Positions 1 through 7,617 of a stretch of 28,666 bases of DNA are shown in pieces. This stretch comes from Ruminococcus sp. GTDB taxonomy: Bacteria; Bacillota; Clostridia; Oscillospirales; Ruminococcaceae. The position numbers and the translations under genes were made by a program. Under the pieces are notes generated by a model. It was given only the letters and a program-made list of their open reading frames with translations, searched no databases and was not told the origin of the DNA. The first letter of the stretch is position 1. Every line of letters starts with the position of its first letter. The DNA lies in contig JAGCWY010000028.1 of the NCBI GenBank assembly GCA_017961625.1, positions 1 to 28,666 on the forward strand, read 5' to 3'.

Positions 1-3
1 AAA

Positions 4-26
4 CAGGCAGCTTTGAAAGCCGCCTG
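4..26 (-). terminator. Possible terminator hairpin at the window edge
   Basis: Arms CAGGC-x-GCT and AGC-x-GCCTG pair with one A/C mismatch around a TTGAA loop. On the minus strand the stem runs into TTT at the window edge, so a T tract may continue outside. On the plus strand no T tract follows. It could terminate a minus-strand transcript, but the end is cut off. Confidence 0.3.
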
Positions 27-139
27 AACTATCAATAAAATATATCTTTACCAGCGCGAAAAAAGCATTTTTTCTTCGTGCTTGTTCGTTATACCCTGTT
101 TATGGGGAATTTGAGAAGTTTTCAACAATTAACATGGAA

Positions 140-184
140 AACACAGTTGCCCCTTCAAATTTTTCTTGAAGAGGCAACTGTGTT
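140..184. terminator. Long hairpin, likely terminator of the 408-aa gene
   Basis: Positions 140-158 and 166-184 form a 19-pair stem with a single mismatch (152/172) and a 7-nt loop. The plus-strand tail is TTGTTTTGG; the minus-strand tail contains TGTTTTCC. It lies about 70 bases beyond the stop of the minus-strand gene ending at 253 and is the best candidate for its transcription end. Stems this long can also be small-repeat or processing structures. Confidence 0.55.
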
Positions 185-192
185 GTTTTGGC

Positions 193-212
193 GGGCTGTT
201 TTTTTACAGCCC
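193..212. other. Short perfect hairpin next to the long one
   Basis: GGGCTGT (193-199) and ACAGCCC (206-212) pair perfectly around a TTTTTT loop. It lies between the stop of the minus-strand gene and the longer hairpin at 140-184. The T run is in the loop and not after the stem, so it is not a classic terminator alone, but the two stems together may form the 3' end of that transcript. Confidence 0.35.
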
Positions 213-252
213 CATTACGCACTCGCGGCGACTCTCTGTAATAGTTTGTATT

Positions 253-1479
253 TTACCTTACTTCAAAATCCTCAGGCACATTGTATATTACATTATCAAC
301 CTTCAGTCCTTTAGGATCATTCGTTTTTTCCTTGACCTGTTCAAGTAAATTATGTAATGAACTCATTTCTATCAACTGACCGTAAACCCTACCTCTATCA
401 TCTCCAAAAATAGGCGACCCGAACGTAAAAAACACAGCATCTCTGATCTGAACATAATCTGAAAGCTGACACTTATACGAACCGATTGAAGCATTATCAG
501 GAAAAACAATATCCAATTTATCTCCGCATATGAAAATATCTTCAAAATATTTTTCAGCACAAATTTCTGTTATAAAGCGATTGCATTCAACAGCAAGTGT
601 TCTGTCACCTATAACAGAAGCCGTAGTTTCAACAATATTGTCATATTCTTCCTGCGATTTGATTTGGCTGAATATCTTTAAATATACAGTAACTGCCGCT
701 TGAAGTTTATCCCTTCCTTCAGTTCCTGAATAAGGATAATCTAAAATTGTATCATCATCCTGAACGATAAAGAAAAACTGCTTTTCGCTTTTATACTGTG
801 ATGTTTCCCATTTTTTTGCTATTTCAGCGACCTTAACTCCGAGTTCGGGTATCACGATATCATTTATCCTGCATTCACCAATCACTTTCGATCCAAAACC
901 GGAGTTAAACACCTTCACATATACGGTTTTCTGATTTCCAAGACGTTTTATAATGTCATCTTTCAGCAGTTCCCAATAATCTGATACTTCATGCTTCTCT
1001 TTACTTGCACCTGCACGTACGATATCACTGCTGTAAACGCTCCATGAGTGTGAATGACCTGCAAATTCAGATGTGATCCTGCATTTCACATCATTATCAG
1101 CTACTGCTTTTAATCCCTGCATAAACGAAAATGCAAAAGAACCTATAGCCATTCCATAAGCTGATTCACTGTCTTCGCCCAAACCTGCACAGATCTCAAA
1201 AAAACGCGTTTTCAATACGTCACTGTACATATCAAAGCTGATGTTTACTATTCTTTCCTTTACTTCCCAGACATATGGTTTGATTTCCATTTCCAGTTCG
1301 GGAATATAAATAACATCGCCTCTGGTCTCAGATTTCAGCTCAATGAAGCTTGAAAATTCTCCGTTAAGTATCCTATCAATTATTTCTTCTTTTGTAAGTA
1401 TCTTCGCTATTTCTGGTGTCACACTTGCAGTTAGTTCGTTGTTTCCCTTGTTTTTTCTCTTAAAGAAATTAAGGCCCAT
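253..1479 (-). CDS. Uncharacterised 408-aa protein
   Basis: I do not recognise this protein with confidence. It begins with a very basic stretch (MGLNFFKRKNKGNN) and has no signal peptide or clear membrane segment, so it is probably cytoplasmic. Around residues 80-125 is a segment (FFEICAGLGEDSESAYGMA, then a Phe-rich helix) whose layout faintly recalls DUF6348-type proteins. A later block (residues about 190-260) mixes VYVKVFNSGFG with a KQFFFIVQDDD strand. No catalytic motif is visible. The ATG at 1479 has an AGAAGGTGA-type ribosome binding site just upstream and a strong promoter at 1537-1566, so the start is well supported. It is transcribed alone, divergently from the MerR module, and its product family should be treated as unknown. 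Confidence 0.8.
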   Translation of the reverse strand: MGLNFFKRKNKGNNELTASVTPEIAKILTKEEIIDRILNGEFSSFIELKSETRGDVIYIPELEMEIKPYVWEVKERIVNISFDMYSDVLKTRFFEICAGLGEDSESAYGMAIGSFAFSFMQGLKAVADNDVKCRITSEFAGHSHSWSVYSSDIVRAGASKEKHEVSDYWELLKDDIIKRLGNQKTVYVKVFNSGFGSKVIGECRINDIVIPELGVKVAEIAKKWETSQYKSEKQFFFIVQDDDTILDYPYSGTEGRDKLQAAVTVYLKIFSQIKSQEEYDNIVETTASVIGDRTLAVECNRFITEICAEKYFEDIFICGDKLDIVFPDNASIGSYKCQLSDYVQIRDAVFFTFGSPIFGDDRGRVYGQLIEMSSLHNLLEQVKEKTNDPKGLKVDNVIYNVPEDFEVR

Positions 1480-1536
1480 TTCATCACCTTCTAAAAATTC
1501 TTATTATATACGACAAGTTACGCGCTGTTTATCCAT

Positions 1537-1566
1537 ATTATACACTGCATTGTCTCCAAAAGTCAA
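1537..1566 (-). promoter_or_regulatory. Sigma-70 promoter of the 408-aa gene
   Basis: On the minus strand, TTGACT (1566-1561) and TATAAT (1542-1537) are 18 bp apart, about 58 bases before the ATG at 1479. The spacer and flanks are nearly identical to the promoter at 17251-17280: both share GCAGTG before the -10 box and ATGGATA after it. Confidence 0.8.
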
Positions 1567-1705
1567 GGTTGCTGCCATGAGAAGTAATGCTATATTTCTT
1601 GAAACCTAATACTTCTAATATCTTTCGCTGTATAATTGAAACAGAAATATCGTTAATGTCATTTAATGTAACGTCATACAGCATATCTGACAAAACTTCA
1701 GGAGT
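1538..1705 (-). pseudogene. Possible remnant of an unknown coding sequence
   Basis: On the minus strand an open frame of 55 codons runs from just after a TGA (1708-1706) to a TAA at 1540-1538. It reads like ordinary protein, including LEVLGFKKYSITSHGS. The only ATG (1684) has no convincing ribosome binding site. The upstream part continues in protein-like sequence beyond the stop, so this could be the 3' end of a decayed gene. Its last codons overlap the promoter at 1537-1566. In AT-rich DNA an open frame this short can also be chance, and I do not recognise the product. The rest of the gap between 1480 and 1779 holds only the two promoters. Confidence 0.25.
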
Positions 1706-1748
1706 TCATCTGTAGAAAATGCAGAATATCATATTTTGAAAATACATA

Positions 1749-1780
1749 CTTGACATTGACGCTACGTCAAGTGATATAAT
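1749..1780 (+). promoter_or_regulatory. MerR-type promoter and operator
   Basis: TTGACA (1750-1755) and TATAAT (1775-1780) are both consensus but separated by 19 bp, the over-long spacing that MerR-family activators correct by DNA distortion. Two overlapping dyads lie within and beside the spacer: CTTGAC (1749-1754) with GTCAAG (1766-1771), and TTGACG (1756-1761) with CGTCAA (1765-1770). A MerR gene is the second gene downstream, so this is very likely its own operator, controlling the CPBP-MerR-hydrolase operon. Confidence 0.85.
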
Positions 1781-1812
1781 TGTTACATAAACCAGAAGGA
1801 GAAGTGATTAAT

Positions 1813-2490
1813 ATGGGAACTACTGAAAAACGTTTACCAAAAAACAAAGCACTCATCATTTACATCATTGCCTTTTACACCATATGGGCTCTTTTTGAAT
1901 TCTTCGGGAAACCGGTCATAAGTGATATTTTTCCCGGAGAAATCAGTTCAGAGATCGTAAATGAGGTTGTTATCAAAAATCTTGTATGGATACTTCCGGC
2001 AGCACTTCTTGTACATCACTACAAAGACGATGTCTGTATCGGTCTGAAAGAGATGTTCACAACTAAGGTGAAATGGCAGCATTATCTGCCCGTATTCCTG
2101 CTCTTTGTGCTCTATCCTCTTGTCAGTGCGTATCGAATGAAAGGTTCATTATCTCTAAGCAGCGATTTTGGAGCCAAAGAGGTCATAGATTTTTCATTTG
2201 TCGGCATCACAGAAGAAATGGTCTTTCGCGGCTGGCTGCTCAATGCCATGACAGGCAAAAATAAGCAGAATCAGTGGAAGGCGATACTGCTGAGTTCGCT
2301 GCTGTTCGTTGCAATTCATATTCCAACATGGACCATACACGGGAAACTTTCAGACGCTTTTCTTCATTTCGGATTTATTCAGATCATCATTCTGAGTGTC
2401 ATATTCAGTATAACCTTTTTGAAAAGCAGAAATATTCTCATTCCCGTGACTCTGCACATGATATGGGATTTTCTGCTGTCCATGTTTTGA
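1813..2490 (+). CDS. CPBP (CAAX/Abi-type) intramembrane metalloprotease
   Basis: This is a 225-aa polytopic membrane protein of the CPBP family (Rce1-like glutamic/metal-dependent intramembrane proteases, often linked to bacteriocin self-immunity or membrane-protein processing). The family motifs are in order: EEMVFR (E134, E135, R139), FxxxH in FVAIH (F165-H169), and HMIWD near the C terminus (H215-D219). Hydrophobic helices surround these, with others at about 12-30, 52-68 and 91-105. The start is the ATG at 1813, preceded by AGAAGGAG at 1794-1801. An in-frame TTG at 1780 overlaps the -10 box and cannot be used. It is the first gene of the MerR-controlled operon; its substrate is unknown. 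Confidence 0.88.
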   Translation: MGTTEKRLPKNKALIIYIIAFYTIWALFEFFGKPVISDIFPGEISSEIVNEVVIKNLVWILPAALLVHHYKDDVCIGLKEMFTTKVKWQHYLPVFLLFVLYPLVSAYRMKGSLSLSSDFGAKEVIDFSFVGITEEMVFRGWLLNAMTGKNKQNQWKAILLSSLLFVAIHIPTWTIHGKLSDAFLHFGFIQIIILSVIFSITFLKSRNILIPVTLHMIWDFLLSMF

Positions 2491-2565
2491 TGAATAAGAA
2501 CTTGTTTTGAATCTTTATGTAAGAGATTTGACTTTGAAGTCAGATCAGTGGTATTGGTGGTGAAT

Positions 2566-3243
2566 ATGGACGATATGAAAAATATAACAGAGGTATGCAG
2601 ACTGCTTGGTATAACCTCACGGACGATACGTTACTATGAACAGCTTGGACTGATAAAAACGGTCAGGAAAAGCAATACTGCGCCGCGCCAACTCGGCACA
2701 GAAACCATTGAACGCCTGCGCAGGATCTGCTTTCTACGGAAATTGGGTATGGGGCTTGATGATATCGCAGATGTCATTGATAGCGATGTAAAAGCAGCTG
2801 AACTTATCAAAAGCAAAAAAGCAGCGATGAAAACGGAGATAAATGAACTGGTGGAACGCGTCAACCTGCTGACAGAGGTAATTGCGGCTGCGGAACAGGG
2901 TGAGAATATCTACGAGACAGAAAAGCGTCTCAGCCTGCCACCGGATCATGAGGAGATGAAGCGCATTGCCGGTGAATGCACCAAGCTGATATTGGAACGC
3001 CGTTTTGATGAACTGCAAGGTTATCTGGACGATGATATGCGGCAGATGCCTCCGGGCTTCTTTGAAGTCAGCTGGAATGTGCATATCAAGCCCTGCGGTG
3101 CGTTTGTATCCATCGGGGAGCAGAGCATCGTCGCCGATACCGTCATCAACAGGCTGCATTTTGAAAAACAGGATATTGCTATCCTGATAGAAGTCCACGC
3201 AGGCATCGTGACGGGTATGCTGCTGCAATACTGCAAGGAATAA
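2566..3243 (+). CDS. MerR-family regulator with extra C-terminal ligand-type domain
   Basis: The N-terminal 75 residues form a MerR winged helix-turn-helix (EVCRLLGITSRTIRYYEQLG). A coiled-coil dimerisation helix follows at about 78-112. The remaining ~95 residues (from about 130) are not a short metal-binding tail as in classic MerR or ZntR. They look like a small alpha+beta fold with a pattern resembling DUF3887/NTF2-like domains (helices ending in RRFDELQGYLDDDM, then VSWN, CGAFVSIG and strands). It presumably activates the 19-bp-spacer promoter at 1749-1780. I chose the ATG at 2566, preceded by GGTGGTGA; GTG codons at 2548, 2557 and 2560 are in frame but weaker, and a further ATG lies at 2575. 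A hydrolase follows after 19 bases, so this is one operon. The ligand is unknown. Confidence 0.88.
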   Translation: MDDMKNITEVCRLLGITSRTIRYYEQLGLIKTVRKSNTAPRQLGTETIERLRRICFLRKLGMGLDDIADVIDSDVKAAELIKSKKAAMKTEINELVERVNLLTEVIAAAEQGENIYETEKRLSLPPDHEEMKRIAGECTKLILERRFDELQGYLDDDMRQMPPGFFEVSWNVHIKPCGAFVSIGEQSIVADTVINRLHFEKQDIAILIEVHAGIVTGMLLQYCKE

Positions 3244-3262
3244 TATCGAAAGGTGAAAAGCT

Positions 3263-4321
3263 ATGAAAAAAGCCATGAAAAAATTCTTTAAGGTGATCGG
3301 TCGGATATTGCTTGTTCTGCTGATACTTTTTGTTGTTTTAACGATTGTCTTCGCCTGCATGAAAAAGTCATTGCGTCAAAAGAATATGGATATTCTTGAA
3401 GCGGACGGCTTTGTTAATCTTGTTTCAGCAGGTGATTTCGACATGAACGTCAATATTTTCGGTGACGGAAAGTATAAGATCATAGCAATGCCGGCAAGCT
3501 GGGACTACGGTTTGCCTGTTGAAATGAAGCAGTTATCCGAGTATCTCGATGATAATATATCTTTTGTTGCTGTGACACGTCCGGGTTACGGCATATCGGG
3601 TGAGACAAAAAAAGATGTCACAACAGAGTATATCGTTGAAAGCACACGTACCGCACTGAAAAACGCAGGCGTCGAAGCACCGTACATACTTATGGCGCAT
3701 TCAATGAGCGGTCCTTATGTGACATACTGGGAGAACAAATATCCCGAAGAAGTATCAGGGGTTATATTCCGTAACAGCATCAGCTCGGCGGAGGATGAAA
3801 TGCCAGAAAATGGCGTCCCAAAATTAATGAGAAACACAGCTGTTGCGATTGGAACCTTCGCCAACAAGACAGGATGGACAACGGCAATGAATGCTTTGTT
3901 TGCGAAAGAAGATGAAAATTATTACGGTGAATACGCAAAAGATGTTCTGGCATTCGAAAAGGCTGCGGTTCCAAATTACGGAGAAGTAAAGAACTATAAC
4001 ATCAATATGAAAACAGCATGGGATGCCATACAGGCAAACGATATCCCAAAGGTGTACATAACGAACGATTATGAAACACTTGAAGATGTAAGAGAATATC
4101 TGATGTTCCTATACGGTGAAGTTAATGAAGAACTTGCACTGGAGCGTTTTGAAGAATCTCAAAGTGAATGGCATAAAGAACACAGGAGAAAAATAAGTGA
4201 ATACTGCAAGAGCCTCGGCAACTGCGAAGAAGTGAACATCCCCGCAAGTCATGACATATCAGACAAGAAGCCTGAAGAATTTGCAAAAGAAGTTGAAAAG
4301 CTGATAGACAGAATCAAATGA
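3263..4321 (+). CDS. Membrane-anchored alpha/beta hydrolase
   Basis: This 352-aa protein has an N-terminal basic stretch and one transmembrane helix (about residues 12-32), which should place the catalytic domain outside the membrane. The alpha/beta-hydrolase signature is AHSMSG, with Ser147 as nucleophile; the first and last glycines of the usual GxSxG are Ala and Ser. A conserved TRPGYGISG loop precedes it (about 105-113), and ASHDIS near the C terminus supplies the likely catalytic His. The ATG follows GAAAGGTGA with good spacing, 19 bases after the MerR stop, so it belongs to that operon. Members of this group include esterases, proline iminopeptidase-like enzymes and haloalkane dehalogenase-like proteins; the substrate cannot be told from sequence. 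Confidence 0.85.
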   Translation: MKKAMKKFFKVIGRILLVLLILFVVLTIVFACMKKSLRQKNMDILEADGFVNLVSAGDFDMNVNIFGDGKYKIIAMPASWDYGLPVEMKQLSEYLDDNISFVAVTRPGYGISGETKKDVTTEYIVESTRTALKNAGVEAPYILMAHSMSGPYVTYWENKYPEEVSGVIFRNSISSAEDEMPENGVPKLMRNTAVAIGTFANKTGWTTAMNALFAKEDENYYGEYAKDVLAFEKAAVPNYGEVKNYNINMKTAWDAIQANDIPKVYITNDYETLEDVREYLMFLYGEVNEELALERFEESQSEWHKEHRRKISEYCKSLGNCEEVNIPASHDISDKKPEEFAKEVEKLIDRIK

Positions 4322-4386
4322 TATCGTTATGATAAGATGATACTCTCAGAAACGCTCTTCGAGGGTGATATGATTTGTCAAAGTTG

Positions 4387-4746
4387 ATGAAATACCTGCT
4401 GTTCACTTTTGTTATCGTGTGAATATTTGTAGGGATTGCGACCTGCAATGGTAGCCTCGGAGGCACTCCGGCACTATGTATGTTCATGCCGACGCTAGGA
4501 GCGTTGCTTGTAAAAGCAGATATAAAGGGAATGGGCTAGAGACTCAGATTTGGTCAGAACTGGAAATATATAGTTATCGCGTATTTTGCCCACACTGTAT
4601 TTCAGTTCATAGGTGCAGTTTTCTACTATCTTGTATTCCGTGATGATTTCGCTCCTGCTGTGGCTTTTCAGCGATTTATGCAGCCTGCTGAATACGAGGA
4701 ATTCGTGCCAAACGGCAGTCCCTACATCTCCTTTATAGCAAAATAA
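4387..4746 (+). pseudogene. Decayed CPBP intramembrane protease gene, 5' part
   Basis: Reading from the ATG at 4387 gives a continuous hydrophobic protein typical of a second CPBP-family subtype (MKYLLFTFVIV, then GGTPALCMFMPTLGALLVKA and QNWKYIVIAYFAHTVFQ). It is interrupted by TGA at 4420-4422 and TAG at 4537-4539. Both fall where this family normally has tryptophan, consistent with single-base TGG changes. The frame ends at a TAA at 4744-4746 after only ~120 codons, well before the catalytic EExxxR region, so the 3' half is also missing. It is unrelated in sequence to the intact CPBP gene at 1813. The stretch 4322-4386 contains nothing else recognisable. Confidence 0.75.
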
Positions 4747-4747
4747 G

Positions 4748-4767
4748 TGCCTCCATTTACGGAGGCA
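4748..4767 (-). terminator. Terminator of the TetR-ABC-ECF operon
   Basis: TGCCTCC (4748-4754) and GGAGGCA (4761-4767) form a perfect 7-bp stem with a 6-nt loop. On the minus strand the tail reads CTTATTTTGC and the stem is preceded by an A/T-rich run. It lies about 30 bases past the stop of the ECF ATPase gene, the last gene of the operon. Confidence 0.65.
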
Positions 4768-4798
4768 AAAAATATAAAGGATATGATGACATTTGAAA

Positions 4799-6301
4799 CT
4801 AACTTTCTCGCTCTTCGAATGAAAACAATCTGCCTTTTTTTATCCGAAGTGTGTAATCGCAACATTGCTCAATAAATTCGGGATCATGTGTCGAAACAAG
4901 TACCGTGCAGCCTGATTCTGTAAGCTGACGCAGAAGTTTTCCGACTTTTTCCATATGAGCGTAATCAAGTCCCGAAGTCGGCTCGTCAAACAGCAGTAGC
5001 TCTGCACCTGCAGCTATTGCGGATGCTATCGCTACACGCTGTTTCTGGCCACCGGAAAGCGCCATAGGATGAGTGTCCTTGTATCCGAGCAGACCGAGCT
5101 TATTGAGTATCTCATGGCATCTTTTTATGTCATTCTCCTTCATCGAAAGTAGTACCTCTTTTTCCACGCTGTCTGTAAAAAGCTGGTGGTTCACATCCTG
5201 CATGACCATATAGGAAAAGCCGATGCGCCGTCTTTTTCTGTATTCTTTTCCGTCAGAGACAATAACACCTGTACAGTCCCTTTCCAATCCGCAGATACAC
5301 CTGAGAAAGGTGGATTTTCCCGTACCGTTACTGCCAATGACTGCGGTCACTTTTCCTTTGGGAATAGCAAGTTCCGAAATACACAGGCTCAAGGCATCGC
5401 CGTCAGAGGCTGAAAATTTCTTCCTTCTCAGGATATATGGCTTATGATAATAGGAAAAATAAAAGTCCTTTAGAAATATCCCGTCCGAAATATACTCTTG
5501 ACTGCAAGCTGTATGTCCTTGATTTGAAAGTAATTCCAGATAATGTAAATTGATACTTGTCGGACGAAGCCCAAGTTGCCTGGTCTCATCATTGGAAAGC
5601 ATAGCAAAATCCTTAGTATTCCACTCCTGGGCTATTCTACCCTTATCCATATATACCACACGGTCAATTAAATCATTCAGATACCAAAGCCTATGCTCAG
5701 AAATGATTATCGTCTTGCCCTGCCTTTTCCAATCACAGATTATCTCATGCAGCATCTGTATTGCCTCCATATCAAGGTTTGAGGAAGGCTCATCCAGTAG
5801 TATGATCTCTGGGAGAAGTGCCGCCACCGAAGCACAGGCGATACGTTGCTTTTCACCGCCGGATAATTCAAAAAGGCTTCTGCCGAGCAGTTTGTCCAGC
5901 TTCATCTGTTTTGCTATGATCTCTTTCCTTGATTTTATTTCTTTGGGATCAAGACCAATATTCTCAGGACCGAATACGATCTCTCCGTCGGTATCCACCG
6001 AAAAGAACTGACTTCTCGGATTTTGAAAGACTGTACCCACAACACCTGCAAGCTCATAGAGCTGTGTTTTGGCTATATTCAGCCTGTTCACTGTGACATC
6101 CCCCGTCATATCGCCGTGATAGTAATGCGGTATCAACCCGTTTAACAGTCGTATCACCGAGGTCTTTCCCGATCCCGACGCACCACACAAAAGAAGCGTT
6201 TCGCCCTCCTGTATCGTCAAAGAAACACCGTCAAGCGAGTTTTCAGATGCGCCCTTGTATCTGTATGTCACATTGTTAATCTGCGCTATCGTCTGCATCA
6301 T
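4799..6301 (-). CDS. ECF transporter energising ATPase, fused double-domain
   Basis: This 500-aa protein contains two complete ABC ATPase domains in one chain, the fused equivalent of EcfA and EcfA' in energy-coupling-factor importers. Domain 1 has Walker A GASGSGKTS (about 39-47), signature LSGGEKQR and Walker B IILLDEPSS. Domain 2 (from about residue 285) has GSNGTGKST, LSGGQKQR and LLLFDEPTSGLD. There are no membrane helices; it acts on the cytoplasmic face with EcfT. Its start overlaps the EcfT stop by 4 bases (ATGA), implying translational coupling; ATG at 6298 is an alternative. It is the last gene of the TetR operon. The transported substrate is not indicated by this subunit. Confidence 0.9.
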   Translation of the reverse strand: MMQTIAQINNVTYRYKGASENSLDGVSLTIQEGETLLLCGASGSGKTSVIRLLNGLIPHYYHGDMTGDVTVNRLNIAKTQLYELAGVVGTVFQNPRSQFFSVDTDGEIVFGPENIGLDPKEIKSRKEIIAKQMKLDKLLGRSLFELSGGEKQRIACASVAALLPEIILLDEPSSNLDMEAIQMLHEIICDWKRQGKTIIISEHRLWYLNDLIDRVVYMDKGRIAQEWNTKDFAMLSNDETRQLGLRPTSINLHYLELLSNQGHTACSQEYISDGIFLKDFYFSYYHKPYILRRKKFSASDGDALSLCISELAIPKGKVTAVIGSNGTGKSTFLRCICGLERDCTGVIVSDGKEYRKRRRIGFSYMVMQDVNHQLFTDSVEKEVLLSMKENDIKRCHEILNKLGLLGYKDTHPMALSGGQKQRVAIASAIAAGAELLLFDEPTSGLDYAHMEKVGKLLRQLTESGCTVLVSTHDPEFIEQCCDYTLRIKKGRLFSFEERES

Positions 6302-6999
6302 CTGAAATATTTAGAAACCACGAAAACTGCAAGAGCTGCGGTGAACAGCAGCATCAGCAGATAGTCTGCCGCCCTCATTTTCAGCACCTGCACACTGGTT
6401 CTTTTTACCTTTCCTCCGAGCCCTCTTGTCACAGCGGCTGCGGATAATTCATCTCCGATATTCACGCAGGAAAACAGCAGCGGTATCAAACGGTATTCTA
6501 TCATACCTGCGGCATTTCCTCCCCCCAGCATGATACCACGCATTTTCATAGCATCACGGATAGCTGTGTATTCCTCTTTGATGGTGGGAAAAAATCGCAT
6601 GAGTACTGCAAGAGAAATCGTTATTCCGTCGGGAATATGCATCTTCTGCATAGCACTAACGAATTCGCCAATCTTCGTCGTCCTCACCACATACCACGCT
6701 GTTATCATCGCAGGCATAAACTGCACGATTACACTGCAATAACCTACCAGAAAAGCAGACAGAAATCCTTTTGAGTTTTCAGAAAGGAACCTGAATGTCA
6801 GCAGCAAAGCTGTCCCATAAAAAATCAGGAACCGAAATGCAGCAGCATAATGCTTTTCCATGATAAGTAGAAGTATCGGTATCATGGTCAAGACGATTCT
6901 TACTGTCCAAAGGAATGGCGTTGTGGCGCTCATCATCACGACCGCTGACACAACAAATATCATGTACAGCTTTGCTCTGGGATCAAGCTTTAAGGTCAT
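6298..6999 (-). CDS. ECF transporter transmembrane coupling subunit (EcfT)
   Basis: This 233-aa membrane protein has several hydrophobic helices in the N-terminal two thirds and near the C terminus. The two coupling-helix signatures of EcfT are present in modified form: MKMRGIMLGG and AAAVTRGLGG, where the family has two Ala-Arg-Gly-like motifs that dock into the ATPases. The ATG at 6999 overlaps the stop of the S-component gene by one base (TGATG). A GTG three bases earlier is possible but less likely. It connects the substrate-binding S component to the ATPase encoded next. It is in the middle of an operon with no gaps. Confidence 0.87.
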   Translation of the reverse strand: MTLKLDPRAKLYMIFVVSAVVMMSATTPFLWTVRIVLTMIPILLLIMEKHYAAAFRFLIFYGTALLLTFRFLSENSKGFLSAFLVGYCSVIVQFMPAMITAWYVVRTTKIGEFVSAMQKMHIPDGITISLAVLMRFFPTIKEEYTAIRDAMKMRGIMLGGGNAAGMIEYRLIPLLFSCVNIGDELSAAAVTRGLGGKVKRTSVQVLKMRAADYLLMLLFTAALAVFVVSKYFR

Positions 7000-7589
7000 C
7001 ACACAATTCCTGCTTTCTCAAAATGTTTCTTTACAATAGCTTTTCCAATTAAAGCCCCAACACAGCCAAATACAAAACAAAATATAAGCAATAACGCTAT
7101 GGTTTTTGAATTAATTGCACGTAAGAGATTGTCACAGTATTCAACAGAGTAACCGCCATCAATAAGGTTCTTTCTGTAGGAATCTGCAGAGACCACCACA
7201 GGGAAATAGTTTGCACATATCCACAGGCAGAAAATTCCATAGCTTATTACTGTTTTCTTTAAGCTCTTATATCCGCCCGATTTTGCGATCAGATCGGCTA
7301 TCAAGCCAGCAGCAATGATAAGCGGAGCACCAAGGTATCCCATACCTGTTATGAACATGATAATGGCAAGCAATACGGACATGATGCTCAGCATGCCAAA
7401 TTTCTCAATCTTTGTATAAAACAGCATCATCGGAATAGAACCAACTATCGGTATCATAACAACATATGACGCTACTATGTAGGGATGGATAAATCCCAGC
7501 ATTCCGCAGGCAAATTCCACAACGAACAAGAGCGCTGTGAATATTCCTATAGTAATAAAATCCTTTGCCTGTAATTTCTTTCCGTTCAT
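6999..7589 (-). CDS. ECF substrate-binding S component (MptD/Trep_Strep-like)
   Basis: This 196-aa protein has about six hydrophobic helices and opens with KDFITIGIFTALLFVVE, typical of ECF S components. The internal MGYLGAPLIIAAGLIADLIA segment fits the family often annotated as MptD or Trep_Strep, for which no substrate is firmly general; some related clusters have been tied to heme or other metal-chelate uptake. The start is the ATG at 7589, preceded by CAGGAGAG; a TTG six bases earlier is less likely. It sits between the ABC exporter pair and EcfT, so both systems are probably expressed together. The ligand remains unknown. Confidence 0.82.
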   Translation of the reverse strand: MNGKKLQAKDFITIGIFTALLFVVEFACGMLGFIHPYIVASYVVMIPIVGSIPMMLFYTKIEKFGMLSIMSVLLAIIMFITGMGYLGAPLIIAAGLIADLIAKSGGYKSLKKTVISYGIFCLWICANYFPVVVSADSYRKNLIDGGYSVEYCDNLLRAINSKTIALLLIFCFVFGCVGALIGKAIVKKHFEKAGIV

Positions 7590-7617
7590 TTTCAAACTCT
7601 CCTGATCGTGTTTTTCG

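Noticed and set aside
1780..1812. Upstream TTG start for the CPBP protease
   Set aside because: The TTG begins at the last base of the -10 box, upstream of any transcription start; the ATG at 1813 has a good ribosome binding site.
2734..3360. 208-aa antisense frame opposite the MerR gene
   Set aside because: It is a shadow of the MerR frame; its composition is not protein-like and no start signal is seen.
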